From the NCBI GenBank assembly GCA_946007485.1, contig CAMGAM010000006.1, positions 1-20,338 of the forward strand: a DNA stretch of 20,338 nt, given 5' to 3'. Both the position numbers and the translations under genes were made by a program. This DNA is from an uncultured Mycoplasmatota bacterium. GTDB lineage: Bacteria > Bacillota_I > Bacilli_A > RF39 > UBA660. Under the pieces are notes generated by a model that saw only the letters and a program-made list of their open reading frames with translations, had not been told where the DNA came from and did no database searches. This document shows, one piece after another, positions 1-8,194 of this stretch (within the stretch, counting starts at the first letter, position 1; each line of letters starts with the position of its first letter).

Positions 1-2942
1 CAGTTATTCCACCTGAGCTTAGACCAATGATTCAACTTGATGGTGGTAGATTTGCGACATCTGATTTAAATGATTTGTATCGTAGAGTAATAAATAGAAA
101 TAATCGTTTGAAGAAGTTAGTGGAACTTAATGCACCATCAATAATTATTCAAAATGAAAAAAGAATGCTTCAAGAAGCAGTAGATTCACTTTTTGATAAT
201 GGAAGAAGAGGAAGAAGTGTTACTGGTGCTGGTAATAGAGCACTTAAATCCTTATCTAGTATGTTAAAAGGAAAACAAGGTAGATTTAGACAAAATTTAC
301 TTGGTAAGAGAGTTGACTATTCTGGTAGATCAGTAATTGTTGTTGGTCCAGATCTTAAGATGTATCAATGTGGAATACCAAAAGAGATGGCCCTTGAATT
401 ATTTAAACCACATGTTATTAATGGATTAGTATCTAAAGAAATAGCTAATAATATTAAGTCAGCTAAAAAGATGATAGATACAAGGGATCCAAAAGTATGG
501 GATGTAGTTGAAGAAGTAATTAAGGAGCATCCTGTTATGCTTAACCGTGCGCCTACATTACATAGATTAGGTATTCAAGCGTTTGAACCTAAGTTAGTTT
601 CTGGAAAGGCTATTAGACTTCATCCACTAGTTACTACGGCATTTAATGCTGACTTTGATGGAGACCAGATGGCAGTGCATGTTCCTTTATCTGAAGAAGC
701 AAAAGCTGAAGCTAGAATATTGATGCTTGGTGCTAATAATATTTTATCTCCAAAAGATGGAAAACCAATTGTTACTCCTAGCCAGGATATGGTTTTAGGT
801 AATTACTATATTACAATGGAAAAACCTGGTCGTGAAGGAGAAGGAAGAATATTTAAGAATGCAAATGAAGCTTTAATGGCTTATAATAGAAGAGAAGTAG
901 ATTTACATACGAGAATTGTAGTACCTGTAAATTCATTTAAACATAAAGTATTCTTAGATTCTCATAAAGATCAATATTTAGTAACTACAGTTGGTAAGTT
1001 AATCTTTAATGAGATACTACCAGATTCATTCCCTTATATTAATGAACCTAGTGATGAAAATATTGAAAAGTATACTCCAAATAAGTACTTTATTGCTCAA
1101 GGAGAAAATATTCCTGAGAAAATTAAAGAAATACCTAAGGCATCAGCATTTAAGAAGGGTACTTTAGAGAAGATAATTGCACAAATGTTTAAGAAATATA
1201 AGACAACTGAAACTTCAATTATGTTGGATAAATTAAAAGATTTAGGATTTAAGTATTCGACATATGCTGGAATTACTATTTCAGCGGCTGATGTTATAGT
1301 TAGTAAGAACAAAGAACAGATAATTGCTGATTCAGAAGCAGAAGTTAAAAAAGTAAATAAACAATATCAAAGAGGATTAATTACTGATAAAGAAAGATTT
1401 GATTTAGTAATTGGTATTTGGGATAAGGCTAAGAAAGATATTGAAAAAGAATTAGAGCAATATGCAAAGAGTGAAGAATATGAGGATAATCCAATCTTTA
1501 TAATGATGAATTCAAAGGCTCGTGGTTCAATATCTAATTTCGTACAGTTAGCTGGTATGAGAGGTACAATGGCTAAACCAAATGGTGAACCAGTTGAAAT
1601 TCCTATTAAATCTTCATTTAGAGATGGTTTGTCAGTATCTGAATTCTTCTTATCTACACATGGTGCTAGAAAAGGTAGTGCAGATACAGCACTTAAGACA
1701 GCAGATTCTGGTTATATGACTAGAAGACTTGTCGATGTAGCACAAGATTTAATTGTTAGAGAAGAAGATTGTGGAACTATTCAAGGTGTAGTTGTTTCAG
1801 CATTTAAAGATGATAAAGATGGAATAATAGAACCATTATATGATCGTATTCTTGGTAGATTTACTAATAAGAAGGTAATTGATCCTAATACCAAAGAAGT
1901 AATAATTGATAAGAATGAATTAATTACTGAAAATATTGCTGATAAGATTATTGCTGCAGGAATTGAAGAAGTAGAAATTAGAACAGTGCTTACTTGTAAA
2001 ACTGATCATGGTGTTTGTTGTAAGTGTTATGGACGTAACTTAGCTACTGGCAATATTGTTGAGATTGGTGAAGCTGTAGGTACAATGGGAGCTCAATCTA
2101 TTGGTGAACCGGGTACACAGTTAACTATGAGAACATTCCATACTGGTGGTGTTGCTGGTGGAGAAGATATTACGCAAGGTCTTCCTCGTGTAGAAGAATT
2201 ATTTGAGGCTAGAACACCAAAAGGAAAAGCACTTATTGCCGAAATTGATGGTACAGTATCTAAGATTGAAGATCAAAAAGGAAGAACTAAGATATTTATT
2301 AAGAATGCAAATGAAGTTAGAGAACATTTATCAGCTTATGGTGCAAAACTTAGAGTTGAAAAAGGCGATAAAGTATCAGCAGGTGATAGACTTACAGAAG
2401 GTAATATTAGTCCTAAAGAATTGCTTGCAGTTACTGATCCTAATACTGTTCAACAATATATTTTAAAAGAAGTACAGAAAGTATACCGTTCTCAGGGTGT
2501 TGATATTAATGACAAACACGTTGAACTTATTGCTAGAAGAATGATTTCTCAAATAAGAATTATGGATTCTGGTGATACAAACTTATTGCCTAGTACTGTA
2601 GTATCTATAAATAAATTTACAGAAGGTAATAGAGATGTTATTTTACAAGGTAAGAAGCCAGCTATTGGACAACCAATATTACTTGGTATTACTAAGTCTT
2701 CTTTACAAACTGATTCATTCTTAGCTTCAGCATCATTCCAAGAAACGACAAGAATTCTTACTGAAGCAGCAGTTAAAGGAAAAGTTGATAATTTACATGG
2801 ACTTAAAGAAAATGTTATTATTGGTAAATTAATTCCAGCAGGAACTGGTGCAAAAGAATATATGGATATTGGATATTCTTTAGAAAAAGAATTCTTTGAT
2901 GATGAACCTTCTGAGGTGTTAGAAGAAAAGTTTTTAGATTAG
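1..2942 (+). CDS. rpoC: DNA-directed RNA polymerase beta' subunit, 3' part (5' end outside window)
   Basis: This is the largest catalytic subunit of RNA polymerase. The reading frame is already open from base 3 (residues VIPPELRP precede the first ATG at 27), so the start lies upstream and roughly the first 230 residues of the family are missing. The active-site motif NADFDGDQ is at about 645-668; its three Asp codons (651, 657, 663) hold the catalytic Mg ion. The second zinc site is intact: Cys at 1770, then [13 protein letters not shown] at about 1995-2030. The AGMRG bridge/trigger-region segment and the [16 protein letters not shown] trigger-loop region are both present. The protein ends acidic ([14 protein letters not shown]) with TAG at 2940-2942. 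No large lineage insertion or frameshift is seen. rpoB would be expected just upstream. A strong terminator follows within 10 bases, so rpoC ends its operon. Identification is certain. Confidence 0.98.
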   Translation, partial: VIPPELRPMIQLDGGRFATSDLNDLYRRVINRNNRLKKLVELNAPSIIIQNEKRMLQEAVDSLFDNGRRGRSVTGAGNRALKSLSSMLKGKQGRFRQNLLGKRVDYSGRSVIVVGPDLKMYQCGIPKEMALELFKPHVINGLVSKEIANNIKSAKKMIDTRDPKVWDVVEEVIKEHPVMLNRAPTLHRLGIQAFEPKLVSGKAIRLHPLVTTAFNADFDGDQMAVHVPLSEEAKAEARILMLGANNILSPKDGKPIVTPSQDMVLGNYYITMEKPGREGEGRIFKNANEALMAYNRREVDLHTRIVVPVNSFKHKVFLDSHKDQYLVTTVGKLIFNEILPDSFPYINEPSDENIEKYTPNKYFIAQGENIPEKIKEIPKASAFKKGTLEKIIAQMFKKYKTTETSIMLDKLKDLGFKYSTYAGITISAADVIVSKNKEQIIADSEAEVKKVNKQYQRGLITDKERFDLVIGIWDKAKKDIEKELEQYAKSEEYEDNPIFIMMNSKARGSISNFVQLAGMRGTMAKPNGEPVEIPIKSSFRDGLSVSEFFLSTHGARKGSADTALKTADSGYMTRRLVDVAQDLIVREEDCGTIQGVVVSAFKDDKDGIIEPLYDRILGRFTNKKVIDPNTKEVIIDKNELITENIADKIIAAGIEEVEIRTVLTCKTDHGVCCKCYGRNLATGNIVEIGEAVGTMGAQSIGEPGTQLTMRTFHTGGVAGGEDITQGLPRVEELFEARTPKGKALIAEIDGTVSKIEDQKGRTKIFIKNANEVREHLSAYGAKLRVEKGDKVSAGDRLTEGNISPKELLAVTDPNTVQQYILKEVQKVYRSQGVDINDKHVELIARRMISQIRIMDSGDTNLLPSTVVSINKFTEGNRDVILQGKKPAIGQPILLGITKSSLQTDSFLASASFQETTRILTEAAVKGKVDNLHGLKENVIIGKLIPAGTGAKEYMDIGYSLEKEFFDDEPSEVLEEKFLD

Positions 2943-2948
2943 TATGAT

Positions 2949-2980
2949 AAAGACGTCTGTTTATAGATGTCTTTTTCTTT
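2949..2980 (+). terminator. Rho-independent terminator after rpoC
   Basis: A 10-bp stem (2949-2958 with 2965-2974, one G-U pair) closes a 6-base loop and is followed directly by a T-rich run (2972-2980). It begins 7 bases after the rpoC stop codon. Confidence 0.88.
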
Positions 2981-2984
2981 AATG

Positions 2985-3013
2985 TTAACTTTTAGGTATT
3001 TATATGTTATAAT
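2985..3013 (+). promoter_or_regulatory. Sigma-A type promoter with extended -10, for the 3038 gene
   Basis: The -35 is TTAACT (2985-2990), followed by a 17-base spacer and TATAAT (3008-3013), with the TGn extension at 3005-3007. It sits right after the rpoC terminator. A Shine-Dalgarno GGAGGTG (3027-3033) precedes the ATG at 3038 with normal spacing. Confidence 0.75.
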
Positions 3014-3037
3014 AGTGTTGTTCTTTGGAGGTGAAAT

Positions 3038-4582
3038 ATGTCAGTTATAGGAAATAAAGGTAAATTTAGTGAAAGAATTAAAAAGATAGCTACTAGTAAA
3101 AAGAAAAAGAAAAGTGATATTGAAGATAGTGAAGAATTATATAAAAATTTTTTGAAAGTTGTAGCAGCTGTTCCATTACTTGTATATGATAATGTTGTCA
3201 ATGTTAATAGTGAAAAAGAAAATTCTGCTTCTGATAAAATAAACAGCTATGATCAAGGAAAAAAACTTGGAAAACAAATTTTAAATAGTGTAGTTGAGAA
3301 GAATGATTTTGCGAGAGGCTTCAATGAAAAAACATCTACTAAAAATGTCAATGATTTAAAGAAAAAGAAATATACAACATTAATTAATCAAATTGATGTT
3401 TCTTTAATAAAAAAGAGACAAGATGAATATTATAATAATGGTAATATAGATGATGATAAAGAAAAAAAAGAGACAAAAAATGATAATATCGAGCAAGCAA
3501 GAGAATTAGAGAAGAAGATAATTAATCGTATAAAAAAATATCTTATTAAAACAGTCAATGAATTAGAAATACTTCAAAGTGAATTATATTTAGTTAGTGA
3601 AGTTAGGGGAGATAGTAAGACATTAAAAGAATGTCAAGCAACGTTAGATGAAGTAAAAAAAATGTTATGTAAAATAGATATTCTTAAAAAGAAGTATGAT
3701 TTTTTAAGTGATAATTATGATTTTGAATATATGCTGGAAATAGATGACAATGATTTAATTGAAAATATTATTGAACTTAAAGATAAATTTTCAAATAATG
3801 AAGTTAAAGCAGTGGTTGCTGATTATAAATTATTAGATGTCTATAAATATTTGTATTTGAGAATAGATAAACTAGAAGAACAAACAGCACAGTTTGAAGA
3901 ATATAAAGAAAATCAATTATTGGAACTTAAAGAGAGAGATATTAATTTTGATAAGTTAAAAGCAGATGTTTATAATATTGATAGAATTAATGATAGTTAT
4001 GAATTATTTGTAAAAAATCAAAAAGATTATTTAGATAGTTTGAATGAAAAAATATCAAAAATTGATTCTTATGAGAGAGTTAATTATAAATTAAAAGGAT
4101 TTAATGAATTTTTATTTAATTCTTTTAAGTATGTTGGTTTACTTATGCTTAGTCCTTTGAAAGGAGTAATTCCATCAATTGCTACGGAGACTTTATTGAC
4201 AAAAAATATTGTTGGTAATTTGTATAACAATTTAGAATGGCAAGAAAGTAAAAAAATGGTTTATGAAGCGATAGATTATTCTTCAGAAATAAGTAGTGCA
4301 ATTGATGATTTAGATTATACTGATAGAGTTGTTTCTGGAACTTTAGAAGATATTGTTAATTTAAAGATCAAGTATAATGAGCAATTTAAAAAGTATCAAG
4401 GTGATTTTTCAGAATATGAAACAGTTATTGGAAAAATTAATGATATGGAAAATAAAATACTTGGTAATAAGATTAAAATAGAAATTATGAAAAAGAGAAT
4501 GCTTGAGAAGGAGAGAGAAAATTCTAAAAAATTAGAGTTAGTAAAAAAACTTAATGATTCATCGGAAGAGAAAACGGCATAG
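3038..4582 (+). CDS. Uncharacterised coiled-coil protein, 514 aa
   Basis: I do not recognise the family. The ATG has a strong GGAGGTG site 5-10 bases upstream. The N-terminus is very Lys-rich (about residues 8-30), with a short hydrophobic patch at about 40-55 (LKVVAAVPLLVYDNVV). Long Lys/Glu/Asp/Leu stretches follow at about 140-230 and 270-350 and again at about 420-510, as expected of coiled coils. One moderately hydrophobic segment, about 362-385, contains GLLMLSPLKGVIPS; it is too short and interrupted to be a confident membrane span but could bind a membrane. There is no signal peptide, Cys cluster or nucleotide-binding motif. It has its own promoter and a terminator after it, so it is a one-gene unit between rpoC and the 4893 gene. 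A structural or cell-envelope/division scaffold is only a guess. The gene itself is secure; its function is unknown. Confidence 0.85.
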   Translation: MSVIGNKGKFSERIKKIATSKKKKKSDIEDSEELYKNFLKVVAAVPLLVYDNVVNVNSEKENSASDKINSYDQGKKLGKQILNSVVEKNDFARGFNEKTSTKNVNDLKKKKYTTLINQIDVSLIKKRQDEYYNNGNIDDDKEKKETKNDNIEQARELEKKIINRIKKYLIKTVNELEILQSELYLVSEVRGDSKTLKECQATLDEVKKMLCKIDILKKKYDFLSDNYDFEYMLEIDDNDLIENIIELKDKFSNNEVKAVVADYKLLDVYKYLYLRIDKLEEQTAQFEEYKENQLLELKERDINFDKLKADVYNIDRINDSYELFVKNQKDYLDSLNEKISKIDSYERVNYKLKGFNEFLFNSFKYVGLLMLSPLKGVIPSIATETLLTKNIVGNLYNNLEWQESKKMVYEAIDYSSEISSAIDDLDYTDRVVSGTLEDIVNLKIKYNEQFKKYQGDFSEYETVIGKINDMENKILGNKIKIEIMKKRMLEKERENSKKLELVKKLNDSSEEKTA

Positions 4583-4615
4583 ATTTAGTATAATGTTATA
4601 AAAGTAGATGTCTAT

Positions 4616-4640
4616 TAAAAGTAGAAGTCTACTTTTATTA
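4616..4640 (+). terminator. Probable terminator hairpin after the 3038 gene
   Basis: An 8-10 bp perfect stem (AAAAGTAG at 4617-4624 with CTACTTTT at 4629-4636) has a tight 4-base loop and is followed by TTTTATTA. The left arm is also present as a direct repeat 17 bases earlier (4600-4608), giving an alternative pairing. The U-tract is short, so termination may be moderate. Confidence 0.6.
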
Positions 4641-4808
4641 TGTGGATGTTAAATTGGTGGATAAGTAATATAATTATGTATAACTTATCAAATAAAATAA
4701 TTTATAATATGTTTAAAATTATTGTTGTTATATAAGTGGTGGAAGTTATATAAAAAATTTAAGAAGTAAGATTTATTTTGTGAAACTAGAAGAAAATACT
4801 ATTTTTTC
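4641..4808. other. AT-rich spacer with no supported gene
   Basis: This is most of the 310-base gap between the two unknown plus-strand genes. It is extremely AT-rich. A 7-bp inverted repeat (GATAAGT at 4660-4666, ACTTATC at 4683-4689) with a 16-base AT loop is the only structure seen. A 31-codon open frame beginning at 4640 lacks a ribosome binding site and was not accepted. The promoter and leader of the downstream gene follow this stretch. Confidence 0.5.
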
Positions 4809-4837
4809 TTGAATATGTAAAAAAAATGTGCTATACT
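4809..4837 (+). promoter_or_regulatory. Sigma-A type promoter for the 4893 gene
   Basis: TTGAAT (4809-4814), a 17-base spacer and TATACT (4832-4837). The predicted start of transcription is at about 4844, giving a leader of roughly 50 bases that contains a stable hairpin. Confidence 0.75.
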
Positions 4838-4855
4838 TATTTTAATAGTAGGAGT

Positions 4856-4880
4856 GTAGGCAATGATGTAGATTGCTTAC
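4856..4880 (+). promoter_or_regulatory. 5' leader hairpin just before the ribosome binding site of the 4893 gene
   Basis: The arms GTAGGCAAT (4856-4864) and ATTGCTTAC (4872-4880) form a 9-bp stem with one G-U pair and a 7-base loop. It starts about 12 bases after the predicted transcript start and ends two bases before AGGAGG (4883-4888). A second Shine-Dalgarno-like AGGAG (4850-4854) precedes a minimal ATG-ATG-TAG frame at 4863-4871, inside the hairpin. It could stabilise the mRNA or influence initiation; no known riboswitch class is recognised. Confidence 0.5.
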
Positions 4881-4892
4881 GTAGGAGGAAAT

Positions 4893-6149
4893 ATGGAAAA
4901 TAAAAGTATTAAAGTTATTGATGAACATAATATTGATAGAGTGGCTAATGTAATTTGTGCTATTGATGTTGATGGTAGTGATTATGTTGTTTATTCGATT
5001 GAGAGAGATAGCGATAATGATAATATTTTTGTATCAAAGTTGGTAAAAAATATAAATGAAACTTCTAATGTGGTTAATATTGATGATTCAATGGAAAAAG
5101 ATAAGATGTCTTCTTTGGTTAAAGAACTTATTAAATATGCAGTTGATAATGAATCTTTAGATCAAAATGATAGAAAAGTTTCTTTACCTAGTGGGAAAGT
5201 AGTTAATATTATTGTTGCTATGATTGATAAGAAAGAACAAAATATTAATGTTCAAAAAACGTATATTACAACTGTAAAGAAGGCAGTTACTAAAGTAAGT
5301 GAAGATTTTTATAAGGTCGAATCAAATGGTATAGATGTAGGTAGTCAGATGGATAATATTTTTCCTGATTTTGGAGTTCCTTCAGAGAAAGAAGTGGCAC
5401 CTTTACCAGATATTGTACCTAATGTAGTTGAGACAAATAAAGAAGAAACTATCAATACAATTTCAGAACCTCAAAAGATAGATAGTACAATTCCAAATAT
5501 AATTAATCCAGTAGTTGAGAATACTCCAAGTACAATTAATAATGATTTATCTAATGAAACTTCAATTCCACAAAATATTGTTAGTCCAGTTGTTAATGAT
5601 ATTAAAATAGAGACTGTTCCAACTATGGAATCAAGCGTAGAACATTCTCAAGATTTGCCACATGCTGTTTCACCAGAACCAGTTTCAGTTGTTCAGAGTC
5701 CTGTTTTGGAACCACAAATTTTACCTTCTTCAATACCTAGTTCTCCAATTCCAAGTTCAGAACCTGTTATTGATAAGGTAGAAACTCCTGCAAGTACATT
5801 TAATTTTACTCCACCTGTATCTGATAATAAAATTGTTTTTGATGGGTCAAAAGAATCTAATTTGAATGAAGCTTTAGGAGAAGTTAGTACTGATAAAATA
5901 TTGGCTACGGATAATGTAGAACAGATTATAGATTTTGGTGTAGATGATGTTAAAGAAACTAGTTTACCAAATAGTACATCAAGCGTTGATACTGTTTCAG
6001 TTCCTGATACTCCAAATAGCAATACATCATCAACTATTGCTGGTTTTGCAAATAATAAGTTTTTTATGGTAATAGCAATATTGTTCTTTGTTGCTGCTTG
6101 TGTATTTTTAGGATACGAAGCATTTAGATATTTTCAATTAACAAAGTAA
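4893..6149 (+). CDS. Unknown protein, DUF1292-like N-terminus, Pro/Ser/Val-rich linker, C-terminal membrane anchor (418 aa)
   Basis: The start has an excellent AGGAGG 4 bases upstream of the ATG. Residues about 5-60 (IKVIDEHNIDRVANVICAI, then a YVVYSIERD strand pattern and an acidic stretch) resemble the small beta domain of DUF1292/YrzB-type proteins; this is by eye and unproven. Residues about 60-135 include a helical part and VQKTYITTVKKAVTKVSEDFY. From about 150 to 385 the chain is low-complexity and rich in Pro, Ser, Val, Thr and Asn, with many short variations on a IPxxxxPVV theme, so it is probably disordered. Residues about 390-410 (MVIAILFFVAACVFLGY) form one membrane helix, followed by a short tail ending in QLTK. 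With no signal peptide, the layout suggests a tail-anchored protein with a large cytosolic part. It is a single-gene unit with its own promoter and terminator. Confidence 0.85.
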   Translation: MENKSIKVIDEHNIDRVANVICAIDVDGSDYVVYSIERDSDNDNIFVSKLVKNINETSNVVNIDDSMEKDKMSSLVKELIKYAVDNESLDQNDRKVSLPSGKVVNIIVAMIDKKEQNINVQKTYITTVKKAVTKVSEDFYKVESNGIDVGSQMDNIFPDFGVPSEKEVAPLPDIVPNVVETNKEETINTISEPQKIDSTIPNIINPVVENTPSTINNDLSNETSIPQNIVSPVVNDIKIETVPTMESSVEHSQDLPHAVSPEPVSVVQSPVLEPQILPSSIPSSPIPSSEPVIDKVETPASTFNFTPPVSDNKIVFDGSKESNLNEALGEVSTDKILATDNVEQIIDFGVDDVKETSLPNSTSSVDTVSVPDTPNSNTSSTIAGFANNKFFMVIAILFFVAACVFLGYEAFRYFQLTK

Positions 6150-6170
6150 GATTTAATTTTGATATAAATG

Positions 6171-6206
6171 AAAAGAATCATTCTGGATGAAATGATTCTT
6201 TTTTTT
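6171..6206 (+). terminator. Strong terminator between convergent genes (4893 gene and queH)
   Basis: A 12-bp perfect stem (6171-6182 with 6191-6202) has an 8-base loop and a run of eight T (6199-6206) on the plus strand. It lies 21 bases after the stop of the plus-strand gene. The same hairpin covers the last codons and the TGA of queH on the minus strand, where the trailing T-run is only four bases, so it may also serve queH less efficiently. Confidence 0.85.
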
Positions 6207-6801
6207 CTCTTTTTGAGTATATACAACCACAATAATTTTGACGATATAAGTTATATTTCTTGGATAATTCAATGGATCTTTTATATCCGTTTTCTTTTTT
6301 AAAATCGGAATTTAGCCATTTAACATTATATTTACTTTCTAAAAGTTTACCAATATTATTAATTAATATGGAGTTTTTATATGGACTAACAGTGAGGGTT
6401 GTACAAAAATAATCGTAATTATTTTCTTTGGCTATGATAGCCGTTTTTTCTAAGCGTAATTTAAAACATATTGTGCATCTTTCTCCTTTTTCTGGGCAAC
6501 TTTCATAACCTTTGATTTTACTTTCATAGAGGTCATTATCATAATCACAATCTAGATAATCAACTTTATTTTTACATTTTAATGAATTAATTAATCTTAT
6601 TTGTTCTTGCTTTCTTTTTTCATATTCTTCTCTTGGAGAAATGTTTGGATTGTAATATAAGATAGTTATATTAAAATAAGGAGATAAATATTCAATAACA
6701 TGAGAACTACATGGAGCACAGCAACTATGTAGCAATAGTTTTTTAGGTTCTGTGATGGTTGATAGTTCTTCTAATAATAGGGCATAATTTGATTTTTCCA
6801 T
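6178..6801 (-). CDS. queH: Epoxyqueuosine reductase QueH
   Basis: QueH (DUF208 family) reduces epoxyqueuosine to queuosine in tRNA, the last step of queuosine synthesis, and replaces the unrelated cobalamin-dependent QueG. The 207-residue length is typical. The characteristic cysteines are all visible: HSCCAPCSSH (C27, C28, C31), CPEKGERCTIC (C102, C109, C112), FCTTLTVSPYKNS (C133), and NYCGC near the end (C191, C193). These are the ligands and catalytic residues of an iron-sulfur/metal enzyme of this family. The start ATG at 6801 has an AAGGAA site about 11 bases upstream. The gene stands 58 bases downstream of the clpC reading frame on the same strand, with a possible -10 of its own at 6850-6855. 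No other queuosine gene is in the window. Identification is secure. Confidence 0.95.
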   Translation of the reverse strand: MEKSNYALLLEELSTITEPKKLLLHSCCAPCSSHVIEYLSPYFNITILYYNPNISPREEYEKRKQEQIRLINSLKCKNKVDYLDCDYDNDLYESKIKGYESCPEKGERCTICFKLRLEKTAIIAKENNYDYFCTTLTVSPYKNSILINNIGKLLESKYNVKWLNSDFKKENGYKRSIELSKKYNLYRQNYCGCIYSKREKKESFHPE

Positions 6802-6805
6802 ATAG

Positions 6806-6855
6806 ATATCATTCCTTTTTAAATATATAATTTATATTTACTGAATGATATTATA
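6806..6855 (-). promoter_or_regulatory. Possible queH promoter and RBS-proximal stem
   Basis: On the minus strand a TATAAT (6850-6855) lies between the clpC stop and queH; no convincing -35 is found. The region can fold: a 9-bp outer stem (6806-6814 with 6843-6851) next to the queH ribosome binding site, and an inner 7-bp stem (6821-6827 with 6833-6839). The outer left arm overlaps the -10, so it would exist only in read-through transcripts from clpC. No preQ1 riboswitch consensus was found. Confidence 0.35.
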
Positions 6856-6859
6856 TCAC

Positions 6860-8194
6860 TTATTTTGAAAAAATACTATCAATAATAACAACATTATTAT
6901 TATTTATTATATTGTCAATAATTATATTTTCAATGTGATTTTTGATAATTTTATCTATCTTTCTAGCTCCAAATTCATGATAATTGGATTCATTTATTAT
7001 TTCATCAATAACATTTTTAGAAATAGTTAAATCAATATCTTTAAATTTATTTTTTAATTGTTTGATTTTATTTTTAATGATTTTTTCAATGTCTGTTTCT
7101 TGTAAGTCATTAAATTTAATTATGTCATCAATACGATTTAGAAAAGCAATATTAAAGAATTCTTTTAACTCTGTACTTAGAGCATTATTATCTGAATTAA
7201 ATCCAATATTTGTTTTACTTTTTCCAATATTGGAAGTCATTATAATAATATTGTTATTAAAATTAATTAAATTATTTTTAGCATCAAGAATGCTTCCATC
7301 TTCTAAGATTTGATATAGGAGATTAATTATTTTTGGATGGTCTTTATCTATTTCGTCTAAAATGATAACTGCGTTGGGATTGTCTTTAATTTTACTAAGA
7401 ATATATTTATTATCATCATATCCGATGTATCCGGCTGTTGAACCAGTAAATTTACTGATTGAACTTGAGTCTGAGAATTCAGACATATCTAATTTGATGA
7501 CTTTTTGCTTTGAAATTAAATTTCCATAGATGGTTGCTAATTTGGTTTTACCAACACCTGAGGAACCATTAAATAGTAATGAGATACATTTATTTTCTTT
7601 ATATCCTAATTTAATTCTTTTAGTAATGTTTATTAATTTATTTATAGCTTCATCTTGACCAATAATATTTTCTTTTAATTCTTTTTCAATGTTATTGATA
7701 ACATTTTTGTTGTCTTTTAATATTTCATATATTGGAATGTTTGTTTTGCTACTTATGACATTAGCAATATCTTCAATTTTGACAACGGCTTTTTCAATTT
7801 TATCATTTATGTTTCTTTTGAATTCTGTTTCTTTAATTTTATATTCATATGCTTTTTTAATGTTATTTTCTTTAATGTATAATTCTTTTTTGTTTCTTAT
7901 GTCTTTTAGGTTTGACTGTAGTTTGATATAGTTTTCATTTTCTTTAATGTTTACTTTGCTACATACTTCGTCTAAAATATCTAGTTGTTTATCTGGTCGA
8001 TAACGATTATAAATGTATTTGTCAGTTAATTTAATTATTTGATCAATAATGTTATCACTGATTATGACATTGTGATATTCTTCATAGATAGGTTTTAATT
8101 TATATAAAATATTTTTAGTTTCTTCGATAGTTGGTTCTTCAATATTAATAATTTGGAATCTTCTTTCTAGAGCTTTATCTTTTTCAAAATGTTT
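6860..8194 (-). pseudogene. clpC: ClpC C-terminal part (end of AAA+ domain 1, middle domain, AAA+ domain 2) downstream of a nonsense codon
   Basis: This is the continuation of clpC in the same frame as the N-terminal part at 8195-9127, separated from it only by TAA at 8195-8197. All 444 codons are open. The reading begins KHFEKDKALERRFQII, which carries the arginine finger of AAA+ domain 1. It continues through RPDKQLDILDE, a Lys/Glu-rich coiled middle domain resembling a UVR motif, then GQDEAINKL and the domain 2 Walker A GSSGVGKT (about residue 521 of the whole protein). Next come GYIGYDD, Walker B VIILDEID (about 586), MTSNIG, an IGF loop at about 641 (the ClpP-binding loop position in ClpC), NRIDDIIKF and GARKIDKII. 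The stop is at 6860-6862. The only in-frame ATG found that could restart translation is at about 7486, inside domain 2, with no clear ribosome binding site. Domain 2 is more diverged than domain 1 but keeps its key motifs, so the break is either recent, an assembly/sequencing error, or not a true loss. Confidence 0.85.

Noticed and set aside
4640..4735. 31-codon hydrophobic open frame (begins MWMLNWW) after the 3038 gene terminator
   Set aside because: No Shine-Dalgarno sequence before the ATG, it starts inside the terminator tail, and AT-rich DNA gives such frames by chance (Ile, Asn, Tyr, Lys content).
6802..6860. preQ1 riboswitch upstream of queH
   Set aside because: No match to the preQ1-I pattern (C-rich stretch plus an A-rich tail pairing in the loop); only AT-rich stems are present.
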